Shown here: positions 11,589 through 21,490 of the stretch, in pieces
Position numbering within the stretch: the stretch's first letter is position 1
Layout of the letters: every line of letters begins with the position of its first letter
NCBI GenBank assembly: GCA_001579985.1
Contig: LRSR01001287.1
Location: 1 to 32,133, forward strand
Reading direction: 5' to 3'
DNA: 32,133 nt
Origin: Hypsibius dujardini
Lineage: Eukaryota; Tardigrada; Eutardigrada; Parachela; Hypsibiidae
The notes under the pieces: generated by a model
Told to the model about the DNA's origin: nothing
Seen by the model: the letters and a program-made list of their open reading frames with translations, nothing else
Databases searched by the model: none
Position numbers and translations under genes: made by a program

Positions 11589-11869
11589 ACACTGATAGCC
11601 CTTGTATGTATTTTATGCTTTATCTAGGAGCACATATTGTCTAAAGTCGATCGTTCATGTAAATTTTAACCAGCGCTACACTGGACGCTCTACTATTGAA
11701 GGCGGAGCCTATCCTGAGGCGCACGAAGAGTCTGGGTAAAACCTCTACTCTCGGCAGACACTCTGCAAACAACGTGAATAACAAACCAAAAAAGACATGG
11801 CCAGCGCGATGATTATTTTGTGGAAGTCTGTGACATCAATAATCAGTCCCGAAAGGGCAGTCTAATACC

Positions 11870-11878
11870 TAAAAAATG
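11870..11878. repeat. left 9-bp target-site duplication of the MULE
   Basis: TAAAAAATG abuts the first base (GGGTGTATAAC) of the left terminal repeat. The same nine bases abut the right terminus at 21815-21823. Nine base pairs is the usual duplication length for Mutator-like elements. Confidence 0.9.
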
Positions 11879-12166
11879 GGGTGTATAACAAACGTGTCAG
11901 TATGGCAGTGGCACTGGCAGTGGCAGTGTCAGTGTCAGTGGCAGTGGCAGTGGCACTATGGCAGTGGCAGTGGTAGTGGTAGTGGCAGTGGCAGTGGCAG
12001 TGGCAGTGGCACTTCTACTTCCACTTCCACTTCCACTTCCACTTCCATTTCCACCTCCACTTCCACTTCCATTTTCACCTCCACTTCCACTTCCACTTCC
12101 ATTTCCACTTCCACTTCCATTTCCACCTCCACTTCCACTTCCACTTCCACTTCCACTTCCACTGGC
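11879..12166 (+). repeat. left terminal inverted repeat of the MULE, built of hexanucleotide arrays
   Basis: The first 50 bases are identical to the inverted right end. From about 11905 it becomes a tandem array of GGCAGT/GTCAGT hexamers, with CACTATGGCAGTGG as a shared punctuation. At about 12011 it switches to an array of CTTCCA-type hexamers, ending near ACTGGC at 12161-12166. The hexamer register keeps a long frame open on both strands (dipeptides such as WQ, GS and TS), which I treat as a by-product of a 6-bp repeat rather than a gene. Confidence 0.88.
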
Positions 12167-12722
12167 AGTGGCATTGTGGCATTGGCATTATGGTAGTGGC
12201 ACTGCCAGTGGCAGTGAACAGAAAGCAAAAATATGTAACGAAATAGTAAGAGGGTAAGGGTACTATAAGAACGACGCGAAAATCTAATGGGCGTTAACAT
12301 TAGCAACTCTTACGTAGGACATGGAAAACATACAGTGTCGAGAACAAAAGAAATTATTGCTAGAAGTCCGACAAATAAACAAAGCAAGCAGCACAGAAAC
12401 TGTCAAATCCGTAATTTGGCAGTTTTCCAAGTTGTACCTCACGTACATACTGCTGACCCAATCTATTCAAGAACTATAATGTACATCAATAATCGGTACC
12501 CGAGAAACAAAAATTAAACAAATTAAGTTTTCTGAATGCTACATAGGCATTGAAATGCATAATATTGTTTGTTAATTGCTGACCACAGGTCTCAACTATC
12601 CGTGGCCAGCAATTAACAAAGAATGTAGACTGAATGCAACCGCCCCTGGGACGGTTTTCAGCCAGTCCCTAACATATTGCCCAAGTTGAACATACAACAA
12701 AAAAGGTCCTCGAGTGATCCGT
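12167..12722. other. MULE interior downstream of the transposase gene; holds one hairpin
   Basis: Expected to contain the 3' untranslated end of the minus-strand transposase mRNA. The first 60 bases still show stray GGCATT/GGCAGT words from the terminal repeat. No separate gene is seen, and no canonical AATAAA could be picked out with confidence. Confidence 0.5.
12568..12620. repeat. inverted repeat / hairpin downstream of the transposase stop
   Basis: Arms TTTGTTAATTGCTGACCAC and GTGGCCAGCAATTAACAAA are 19 bases with one mismatch, around a 15-base loop. It lies about 100 bases past the transposase stop on the minus strand, so it could form an RNA hairpin in the 3' region or be a small fold-back element. 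Confidence 0.65.
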
Positions 12723-15700
12723 TCAGCGCCAAAGTGCAGTCAATGCATTCTTGTGAGACTGCTTGATTTTCGGGACAGTTACTGGGCCAATGGAGAACAC
12801 CGACTGGCTGAAGGTCGGCAAACCGCATTTCTTCAGGTAACCATTCAAGCAAGCTTTTGACAGGTGCAAGTAGACATTTCCTTGTGCTGAATGCTGTTCG
12901 CCATTCCGCGTATAGAAGCGAGGCATTTTCGCAACGATTACCGCGTCAAATGGAACATGCGGCTGGACATCAGGCTTTCGAAATAAGTCTCGACACTGGA
13001 CGCACCTCGATAACTGCTCAGGGCAGTCAGCAATAAACCAGAACTGGAATTCCCCCGGCATCGGAGACGGCTTCTTTAGCTGCGGGTGGAGGACGAAAAG
13101 AGACGCATCCACATCAGTCTCATCCTGAAGGAAAAATGTAACTTTTGAACAAGTAGACTTATAGGCGGCTAGGAAGAGATACGAAAGGACGGACGTACAA
13201 AAATGCAGATGAATGGAAATGAAACTGGACGATAGACCGAAACTCTGACAGACATAGATACACACGTGGCAAAAACCTCGCGCTAACCGAATCAAGCACT
13301 TCAACTCGGAGGCTGGGCAATATCCACGCGTCAAACGAGTGTAATGGCTTAACTCGGTTAGCGCAAGGTTTTTGCCACGTGTGTAGATGGACAGAAAGGC
13401 GGACAGACGGTTGGGGAGTCGATAATTGAACGACTAACGAGAGTAATGGGACCGATGGACAAACAGGTGGACTAATAGTCGAAAATATGCCAGAATGCTT
13501 AAAGCACGGACGGAGAGAGAATTAACGGGCAGACGACATCGAACGAACAAAGATACGGACGAACAAAAGCACTATAAGCAGGCCGAATGGACGTAGAAAC
13601 AGAGAGACAGACGGAAGGACTGGCGTGCATACAGATCGCCAACCGAAAATAGATAAAAAAAAGCTAACGGATGGATGGGCGGCGAAAGAATGAGCATGCA
13701 TACGCCAACGAACGAACAAAGATACGAATAAATGGAAGATCAGAAGTTCAGGTGAATATCGAAACGGAGAAGCAGACGGAAGGACTGCTAGACAAACAGT
13801 GGGCCGAATCGACGAAAACGAGACGGGCGGATGGACGGATGCAGAGAAAACGAACGAGCTAACGAAGTTGAACGGGCCGGAATAACGTGGACGTAAAACG
13901 GATAGACAAATGCGTGATCAGATAGAGAAATGAACACCCTGATGGTCGGAAAGACGGTGAGACAGCCCAATGTACAGGTAAGAGTTTGTCAGGAAGAGTC
14001 GAACGGACGGAGATACAAATGGACGTATGGATCAACAGACGTATTCACAGAGATAAGAACCTACGTCTGCCATCGAACTCTCCGATTTCTTTGCCTTCAG
14101 AGGACTTGGGCCAGGTGTTTGACCTTTCTCCAACGGGCGTTTCTGAATGCTGGAGGAGCTTGGTCTGCTGGGATTTGGTCGGACCAAGTGTGTGACCGCT
14201 GGCGCCCGATGGTTGGACCCTTTTCTCACTGTGGTTGCTCCAACAGCTTTGCTACCGGCATGCGAAGGCAAGGTGGTTTTAACCAGATTGTTCAGTCCTC
14301 CAGGTGGACCGCTGGGATAGGCTTTGTTGAACCACTCCACGTAGTTAGCAAGGAGGTCCTGCTTGATGGCAACCGCAACCACCTCCGGGCAGACCTTATG
14401 CAACGCGAAGAACGGACAGTGTTGATCACAGCTAATGCGACCGGCGGATAATATCTTCACTGTGAAATTGGCGCCGACTTTGGAGTTGTTGTACTGCATG
14501 ACCGAAAACTGTTTGCCCTCAGACCGAGTGACGGGACAAATTCCATCTGCGACGGCAAGGATTTTGTCTTTTGCAGTTGAAAAGTAAACCGCCAAGGTTT
14601 CTGCGTCAATTCCTTGGATTTTGGACAGGCTTTTTCCAGCATCATCGCTAAACAATAAAAAACGACGGTTTTTGTCAGTCCAATGTCTGTCTGCCCACTG
14701 TCTGTCTGTCAACCCGTTTCACGTTCACTGTCAATCCGCCTGTAGTCTTTCCGTCCGTTGTCTGTCTGTCATATGTTGCCCGCTGTTCGTTGTCTGTCCA
14801 TCCGCTGTCTGTTTGTCAGTTCGTCAATTGTAAGTCTGTCAATTGTTGGTCCGTCCGATAAATGAACGACATTTGATGGTCAGACAACAGACGGAAAGAC
14901 AACGGACGAACGGACGGACGACGAACGGACGGACGACGGACGGACGGACGGACGGACGGACGGACGACGGACGGACGGACGACGGACGGACGGACAGACG
15001 GACGACGGACGGACGGACAGACGGACGGACGGACAGACGGACGGACGACGGACGGACGGAAGGGACGGTTTTGGAACAGACAGACAATAGACCGAGGGAC
15101 TTTAGACGGACGGACAACGGACGTATGGACGGACGGACAAACAGACGGACGGACCGACAGACGGGCAGACAGACGGATGGATGGACAGACAACGGACGGA
15201 TGGACAACGGACGGACAACGGAACGAAAGAAAAACAACGGACGGATGGGCGAACACCGGACGGACGGTTAACGGACGGACAACGGATGGACGGACTGACG
15301 GACGGACGGACAACAGACGGATAAGGAACGGACAGAAAATAGACCAAGGGACATTAGACGGACGGACAATGGAAAGGCAGACAAGGATTAGACAGCAACG
15401 AACAGACTTGCAACGAACGGACAGTAAACGGGTGGAAAATAAACGAAGGGACAGACATGAAACTGAAAGACATCGAATGGACAGATAACGGATGGAAAAT
15501 TAACGGACGGACGGACGGGAGGGTAAACAACGGGAGACGGGCAACGGAAGGACAGACAGATAAAGGACGGAGAGTAAACGGACGGAAAGACAACGGACGG
15601 ACAGACAACGGGCGGACTGATAACGAACGGACGGATTACAGACGGGCGGATAACGGACAGACAGAGAGCGAACAGACAGAGAGCGGACGGGAGGGGTAAA

Positions 15701-16313
15701 ATAGCCAGGGATCTATTGGGCCCTATGGAGGGGTAAAATAGCCGGGGTTTTATTCGGCCCCAAAAGGGAAGGGGTAAAATAGCCACTCTGATAATTGTTT
15801 GGTAACATATAGTTAAAACTTTAACCGATCAAAACGTATATGTACATTAGGTTCAAATGACTGATCATACATGCTGCAGGTTCATGCTACTTACTTGACC
15901 ATTCGCTGAACCGCTCGACTGGTCATTGGCACTTGAATGGACTCGTCGGCCCACTCGTACTTTTGACGATGGATAGAGTTGAGGAACTCCGTGCGTACAG
16001 CGCCAGTCTTGCTCATGAAAACCGCTTCATCTGGCTCCAAAAAAGAATAGCTCGGCATTAAACGCCATTTGCCCAACCGCAGAAGAGACTCTCTCGCAGC
16101 TTCTTCCTGCGCTCCGAAGAAATTCCGACAATGCTCCACCATTTCGGACCGCGACATCTTAGCCTTGGCGCCATGTTTCAACGAAGCATTCATGCTTTCA
16201 GAGCCGTTTTGATCGTACGCTCGCAGACTCGAGCCCGCCATTTCGCGCAATTCCACCTACAAATAATATTAAATGCAATAACGTATAAAGCAGACCTAAC
16301 TCTGATGTGGTTT

Positions 16314-16352
<39 letters not shown>

Positions 16353-19300
16353 GGCTGTTTACGATACTCAACAGGATGATCGTCTGAAAAACTGGGTTTT
16401 TAGTGACTATAACAAAACAAAGCAGCCCTGAAACAAAATGGCTCACGCACACTGTATAAATCTCGCAAAAGATGAAGCTTGTTGTCACGGAAGTATTCAG
16501 CAAATTTGGCTCCTTCGTCACCCAGATCTGCCCATTCTGCCATCAGGACAGTAGCGCGCTCCTCGAAGTCAGCTCCAGTCATGTCGATGAGCGCCTCGGT
16601 CCGGCCGTCGCCGATTCGCTTTCCCACGATTGCGTCTAGAATGTCACCTTTTTTGGCTTCCAGTCGGAACTCCTTGATCTTCCTGAGAATGTTATCGACC
16701 AAGTGTATTTGGCAGAGGATGTGTCGCGAGAGGTGGAAAATCTTCATGAAGGCATCCGAGAGATGCTGAAATCAGACAAAAGAATAGCTTAATTGCGAAG
16801 TAAATCAGTCGCTTGACAGTTAAAATCTGGCCACGCTGTTACACTGACAATAGTAGGATAAAGTCCGATAAACAATATAATATTCTGAATAGAAAGGCAT
16901 TAGTGTCTCGTTCAAAGGCAGCAGAAGTTCCCAGTGCTAGATTCCTCTTCCCTTTTTTACAAGTTAATTTATATACTGTATTTTCGTTGCGTGAAACACC
17001 ATATGAAATAGTCAGCTGACAAGAGTTGACAGAGTTGTTTAGCTGAGCTGATATTTTGAAAAAATATGAGACAGACATGCAGATAGTGGCGACTCCTAAA
17101 TTAATAAAACAGGTTTAATAAAACAGGGCTAACGGCTATTCGGACTGGGGAGGCATGGAAAAACGGGTGGACGGACGATCGGCCAGTGAGATGGATAAAA
17201 ACCGCATGCTCACGGTACCACAAGAGATGGCCGAAGATTGGGCTGGTGAACCGTGTGAGCCGGATGAGCGGCAGGTTGGGTATTGCGGGCGGATGAACGA
17301 AATGTAGGGTAAGCGAGCGATAGGGTAAATGTATGATAGGAAGATGGAACTGAATAGACAAACGGATGGATGGAAAATTGGGCAAGCCGCAGACGCAATT
17401 CCAACGGACTTAAAGAACTTAGACATGCGGAAGAAACATTAACAGAGGCGGGCGGAAGGGCATTCAGATGGGCGGAAGATAAGGGGAAGGCAGACGGGAG
17501 GAAAAACGAATGAGTGGAAGATTTTGCAGACAAACGGAAGGGGGACGGATGAACAGAAGGTCAGACAGACGGACGGATTTGACAGTGAGTGGACCGATGC
17601 TGGGACTAGGCGAATCGAAAGATGGGTCTACGACAGATTCGACTGCAGGGCGGTATCATTAACAAATGGACGGAAAACTGGGTAAGCCGACGAATGCATA
17701 AGACGGATGGACGGGGAACGGGAGGTTGACCGACAGCAGGAGACAGGGATAACATAAGACTGGGCTGATAGGTGATGCATGATAAACAAACAGAAAAACG
17801 GAAGATCGGGTTGGGTGAGGGGGAGGCTATTTGGAGAATGAGGTACATGTTTTGACGACAAAAAATGTATCTGAATGTAAAAAACGTAAGGAGATTTCAA
17901 AAAAGACCAAGTGTCATTTGGGTCATTTGAAATTATGTTGTATAGTCTATCTGCATTAATTTTGAAACAAAAGTAGTTTGTGGCACTACACTTACAATGT
18001 CGCCATCTGTACCAATCAGGCCCACAAAGGCAAGTGCAGGATTGGCACACAACAGCATACTGGCCATTGTCCCGTAACTGTCCTCGTCTTTCTTCGTGTG
18101 GATAAAAACAGCACATAGGATGACTGGGTGAACACCGGACCGTGATGTACAAAGCAGTAGATTGCGGGTCACCACCAAAGTCACCAAATGTTGAGCGACC
18201 ATGTCGAACGTCGTGTCGATGGACATGACTGCTCCCTTCGGTGCGGCACAAAACCGTTCGAGGTCGTGCAGACCGTTGTTGGTGGCCAGCATGATGATTT
18301 CCGTTGGAGCGATGCGCATGTCCCGTATGAAGCAGGAGGGTGTATTGCGCTCGGCAAAGCAGGTGGCGGCTAACCGTTCGAGCTCCTGATGGGTGTCTTC
18401 AAACCGCATGCGATAACGGGCCATACGGATGCTGCACTCAGTTGGAACTTGGGCAGTCGACGCGATGTTTTCCAGTCCTCCGGCAGCTTTGATTGCATCC
18501 AGGCGAATAACAGCATTGCTCTTGTCTCCTGCAAAAAATAACAATGATTGATTGAGAACTTGAAAACTTGATTCAATTTTACCCCTGCCGCCCGTCCGTT
18601 GTCTGTCTGGACGGAAAGACAACGGACGGACGAAAAAAGGTCAGACGGACAATGGACAGACAGACAGACAACGGACGGACGGTCGGACAACGGACGGACG
18701 GACAAACAATGGACGGACGGATAATGGACGGACGGATAATGGACGGACGGACAATGGACGGACAGACGGACGATGGACGGACGGATATTGGAGGGACGGA
18801 CGGACAATGAACGGACGGACGGACAACAGACGGACGGACAACGGACGGATGGATAACGGAGAAATGACGGACGAAAAAAGGCAGACGGACAACGGACGGA
18901 CAGACCACGGACGGACGAAAAAAGGGCAGACAAACAACAGACAGACAGACATTGGACGGACGAAAAAAGGGCAGACAGACAACGGACGGACGGACAATGA
19001 ACGGACAAACAATGGACGGACGGACAGACAACGGACGGACGTGACAGGACGTGAGGGGTAAGATAGCTAGGTTTTTATTGGCCCGAGGGAGGGGTAAAAT
19101 AGCTGTTGCCATATCTTTATGAGGTAGTCCTTTGTAAATAGCTGGGTAGAGTACCTTGCCGAACGCTCGCTTTTGTAGCGGCGATAGACGACGCAAACTT
19201 CCGTTTGTAAGGACTACTCGAAGCAATCTTTTGTCCGTGCGGAGGGACGGCAAAGTTCGTTTCCTCGCCACTGTTGAAGTAGTACTGCAGTAGGGCCACG

Positions 19301-21312
19301 CCGAAATCCGGAACAGACAATATGACCCGACGGAAGGCTGGAAATGCTGGATTGAAGAAGGATCGACGTTCAACTTTGACGTTGTCAACCTTTGCCTAAG
19401 AAGACCCAGAAAAATTACGTTATTACGTTCGCATCCGATGTTTCGACAGGAATATGGCTTGCTATCCTGACATACGGTGTTTACTTAAAGGTTGGAAATA
19501 AACACGTTTCAGCTCGATTAGAGCTCATCGACTTTAACCTGATTAAATCTTCTTCCGAACGAATCGGTTTAACGGTTCAGAAGAATGACAACTTAACTAC
19601 CACTGCTCAAATTTATATCGCCTAGCCAAGTATAGTGACCAGCGGTCATTGCGCACGAACCTTCACTGTGCCACGATCATAAGTCCACACGCCATTATTG
19701 TCAGAGAGAAGGTCTTTCGGGCTCTTCAACATCATCATGTTGATAATGAAGCAGACGTTCTTCTTGACTCCAATGGGCACTCTGGACAGAATATTTGGAT
19801 TTTCCGGGTCTTCCATTTCCAGCTGCTCTTGGATCAAGCTGAACATAGCGACACTCGACAGAGACCTTTTCTGCCCGATGAGAACCGCGTGGTAACCATC
19901 GACGACGCTCCCAGCAGCCTGGCAGCCATCGCCATTGCTTGCTGAATCAGTTGAGTGAACGGAAATGACTTCGTCTCTGTGATGGTCGACAAAGTCCACT
20001 TCCGGTCCACTAACAGGCACAAGAAGAGAAACATATCGTAGAACATAAGCAAAATAAAAGTAACCGTACTTCACCTCCTGGAGGCTGTCGTTACATAGTA
20101 TCTCAACATATATGAAACAGCACTTACATCAACTCAAATTCTTCTTGTGATTCCTCCGTTTGTTGAGGCGATCCTTCATCTTCATATCTGCAAAGAATAC
20201 ACTGAGTTTAACTTCGAAAGTATTAACCTTGAAGATTTGAATAAACAGAATCGTTAACTTACTGCATAAAGTTTGGATAACCTCCGTCGTACGCGTCCCC
20301 ACCAATTCTATAATAGATGCTAAATTGTACAAAGGCAAAACACATACTGCAGAAGCCCGATAACTTTAGGGGAACGACTCTGTTAAGCCGAGCGTTCGAT
20401 TATTTTCTCCGGCCGGTACAGAAAATAACATCCGGTCCTATTTGCATTCAATCAATAGGATGTAGTCTTGTGTCCTGACAATTGCAGCAATCAAGCCCAG
20501 GTTTTACTTTACGTGTGTTCTGTTTAACCGAGCGCGTTCCCCTAAAGTTATCGGGTTTCTACAGTATACGGAAAGCACTTGTCGGCATACCCAGTCACAT
20601 GAGCGCTGAAGTAATTTTCGCCATGCTCATCTCTGAAATTATGGAAAACAAATTACATGCATGGAAAACATTGCGTACCAACAAACCAACAAGACTGCGA
20701 GATTTTTCAGAAAACGCTAATCCGATAGTAAAAGTATTCTTTTCTATATGGTTTGTAACTTGACGCGATATCGAAAAAAGATAAAAAAAAGTTAAAAATA
20801 ATGTCGAAACGGGGAGTTGAACAGATGACCTCCAACTAGAGACCCAGCCGCAGCGCCACCAGGCCACAACGTGCACTTTTATTCATGGTTCGAAGCTCCA
20901 GCATTAAGCATAAAAATGTACAATATATTTTCAACTTGACCAGTTATATTAGCAAAATATAGATAAAATAAAAGCAGCTCATATACTCAGCCTAATGGTA
21001 AACGAGAAACATACGTTTGGAGCTGGTCCGAGAACGATTCCGGGGCAGTGAGATAACCTTCACGTAGAGCATCACTCATCAGCGTACTCTCCTCAGCAAC
21101 AGGATCCAAGGCATTCCAACGCTCTGCTTGCATACGGTCATCTTCATCGTCGCTATACACACACGATGGAATTTAGTTACTGTAATTACCAACTTGTTAG
21201 TAATACTGGCTAAATATTGCAACATTACTAACCGCAGCATCTGCGAGCGGTAGGGAAAACTGCGGCCTGAATCATCGTCCTCGTCTCTCTCAAACCCTCG
21301 AGCGTTATGCAT
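12723..21312 (-). CDS. MULE (Mutator-like) transposase, 11 exons, 1,035 residues
   Basis: Nuclear DDE transposase expected to cut and paste the element. Exons: 21312-21233, 21152-21015, 20307-20263, 20187-20128, 20009-19661, 19395-19155, 18528-17996, 16765-16451, 16256-15895, 14647-14065, 13124-12723. All ten introns are GT-AG and phases match at every join. Start is ATG 21312, with an in-frame TGA upstream. Order: acidic N-terminus (to about 110); a region with SDNNGVW (210-216), PPHG (275-278) and PYKR (286-289), features I associate with N-terminal parts of animal MULE proteins; GGL (321-323). RNase-H-like core follows: D409 (SIDTTF), D479 (GTDGD), C500-x2-H503 and E607 (NGSESMN). A SWIM-like cluster has C781, C785 and C794, with Glu where the last His is expected. 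A Ser/Pro/Lys-rich linker (about 835-902) precedes a C-terminal domain with C943-x2-C946, H989 and C994. Least certain: exon 8 donor (GTGCGT) and the first exon. Confidence 0.85.
13261..13383. mobile_element. 123-bp MITE-like fold-back element nested in transposase intron 10
   Basis: Ends are inverted: CACACGTGGCAAAAACCT on the left and its complement on the right, with 29 of 30 bases matching and weaker similarity for about ten more. TA flanks both sides (13259-13260 and 13384-13385), as in Tc1/mariner-type insertions. Only about 45 bases are unpaired in the middle. There is no coding capacity. It sits in intron 10 of the MULE transposase gene and so inserted into the MULE or its ancestor. 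Confidence 0.7.
13386..13990 (+). repeat. decayed GGAC-type minisatellite in transposase intron 10
   Basis: Repeated degenerate words such as GGACGGA, GACAGACGGA, GAACGAACAAAGATACG and AAACGGACGG occur over about 600 bases. The GAACGAACAAAGATACG segment occurs twice (near 13541 and 13707), suggesting duplication of longer units. It has the same strand polarity as the fresher arrays at 14.9 and 18.6 kb. Confidence 0.6.
14668..15784 (+). repeat. large GGAC-type minisatellite array in transposase intron 9
   Basis: From 14668 to about 14862 the plus strand reads in the complementary sense (TGTCTGTC, CCGTCCG). From about 14878 to 15690 it reads GGACGGACGACGGAC and variants with AACGGAC spacers; purest around 14910-15060. 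It ends in three copies of AGGGGTAAAATAGCC (15692-15706, 15729-15743, 15770-15784) separated by GGTTTTATTCGGCCC-like sequence. The array begins about 20 bases from the exon 10 boundary (14647). The minus-strand frames full of Arg-Pro-Ser-Val are repeat artefacts, not proteins. Confidence 0.85.
16315..16348 (+). repeat. (GTCT)n microsatellite in transposase intron 8
   Basis: About eight near-perfect GTCT tetramers lie within the 194-base intron between exons 8 and 9. Confidence 0.9.
17140..17800 (+). repeat. decayed GGAC-type minisatellite in transposase intron 7
   Basis: Scattered GGACGGACGA, GACAGACGGACGGA and GATGGACGG words occur over about 660 bases, much more diverged than the arrays in introns 6 and 9 and with the same polarity. 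The rest of this 1.2-kb intron (16766-17995) shows no gene. Confidence 0.6.
18576..19100 (+). repeat. GGAC-type minisatellite array in transposase intron 6, with short inverted ends
   Basis: The array starts with ATTTTACCCCT (18576-18586) and ends with AGGGGTAAAAT (19090-19100), perfect 11-base inverted copies. Just inside the left end CCGTCCGTTGTCT (18593-18605) pairs with AGACAACGGACGG downstream to make a 13-base hairpin. The body is GGACGGACAACGGAC-type repeats with GAAAAAAGG spacers recurring near 18630, 18875, 18920 and 18962. The tail carries two AGGGGTAARATAGC modules (about 19054 and 19090), the same module that ends the intron 9 array. Confidence 0.85.
20347..20564. mobile_element. 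218-bp MITE nested in transposase intron 2
   Basis: Left end CTGCAGAAGCCCGATAACTT and right end (complement) CTGTAGAAACCCGATAACTT, both continuing TAGGGGAACG, are inverted copies of about 30 bases with two mismatches. Both are flanked by TA (20345-20346, 20565-20566), the Tc1/mariner-type duplication. Weaker inverted similarity continues inside (TTAAGCCGAGCG against CTCGGTTAA). No coding capacity; presumably mobilised by a transposase encoded elsewhere. Confidence 0.8.
20806..20873 (-). repeat. tRNA-like / tRNA-derived SINE-like sequence in transposase intron 2
   Basis: On the minus strand an A-box-like TGGCCTGGTGG (20866-20856) is followed at tRNA-like spacing (43 bases start to start) by a B-box-like TGTTCAACTCC (20823-20813), then by runs of T that could end pol III transcription. 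The acceptor and anticodon stems do not pair well, so this is not a functional tRNA gene. A SINE head or tRNA pseudogene is the likelier reading. Confidence 0.35.
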
Positions 21313-21490
21313 ATCCGATTCAATTCTGCTGACCAATCAGACTAAATAAGAATGAAAAGATTTTTTTTAATGATGACGAAATAAGATCCGCGTGATGTTC
21401 ACCTCTTGGCAGTTGGCCAAGCTTCATTCAAACGCATTTTCCCACGGTATTGCCTCTGGCACGGGCATTGGCTACAGCTGCAGCCGCAGG

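Noticed and set aside
11876-12306. Ser-Thr, Gly-Ser, Trp-Gln and Val-Glu dipeptide proteins
   Set aside because: A 6-bp repeat leaves several frames open on both strands at once; both loci with this pattern are the MULE terminal repeats.
14816-15786. Long minus-strand open frames rich in Arg-Pro-Ser-Val over the minisatellite
   Set aside because: All frames stay open because the GGAC/AACGGAC repeat lacks stops; no start context, no domain, and the region is intronic in the transposase model.
18641-19012. Open frames on both strands over the intron 6 array
   Set aside because: Same repeat artefact. The exon-derived ends of these frames belong to exons 6 and 7 in other registers.
12723-21312. 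Host-domesticated MULE gene rather than a transposon
   Set aside because: Domestication normally loses the ends; here matching inverted ends and target duplications enclose the gene.
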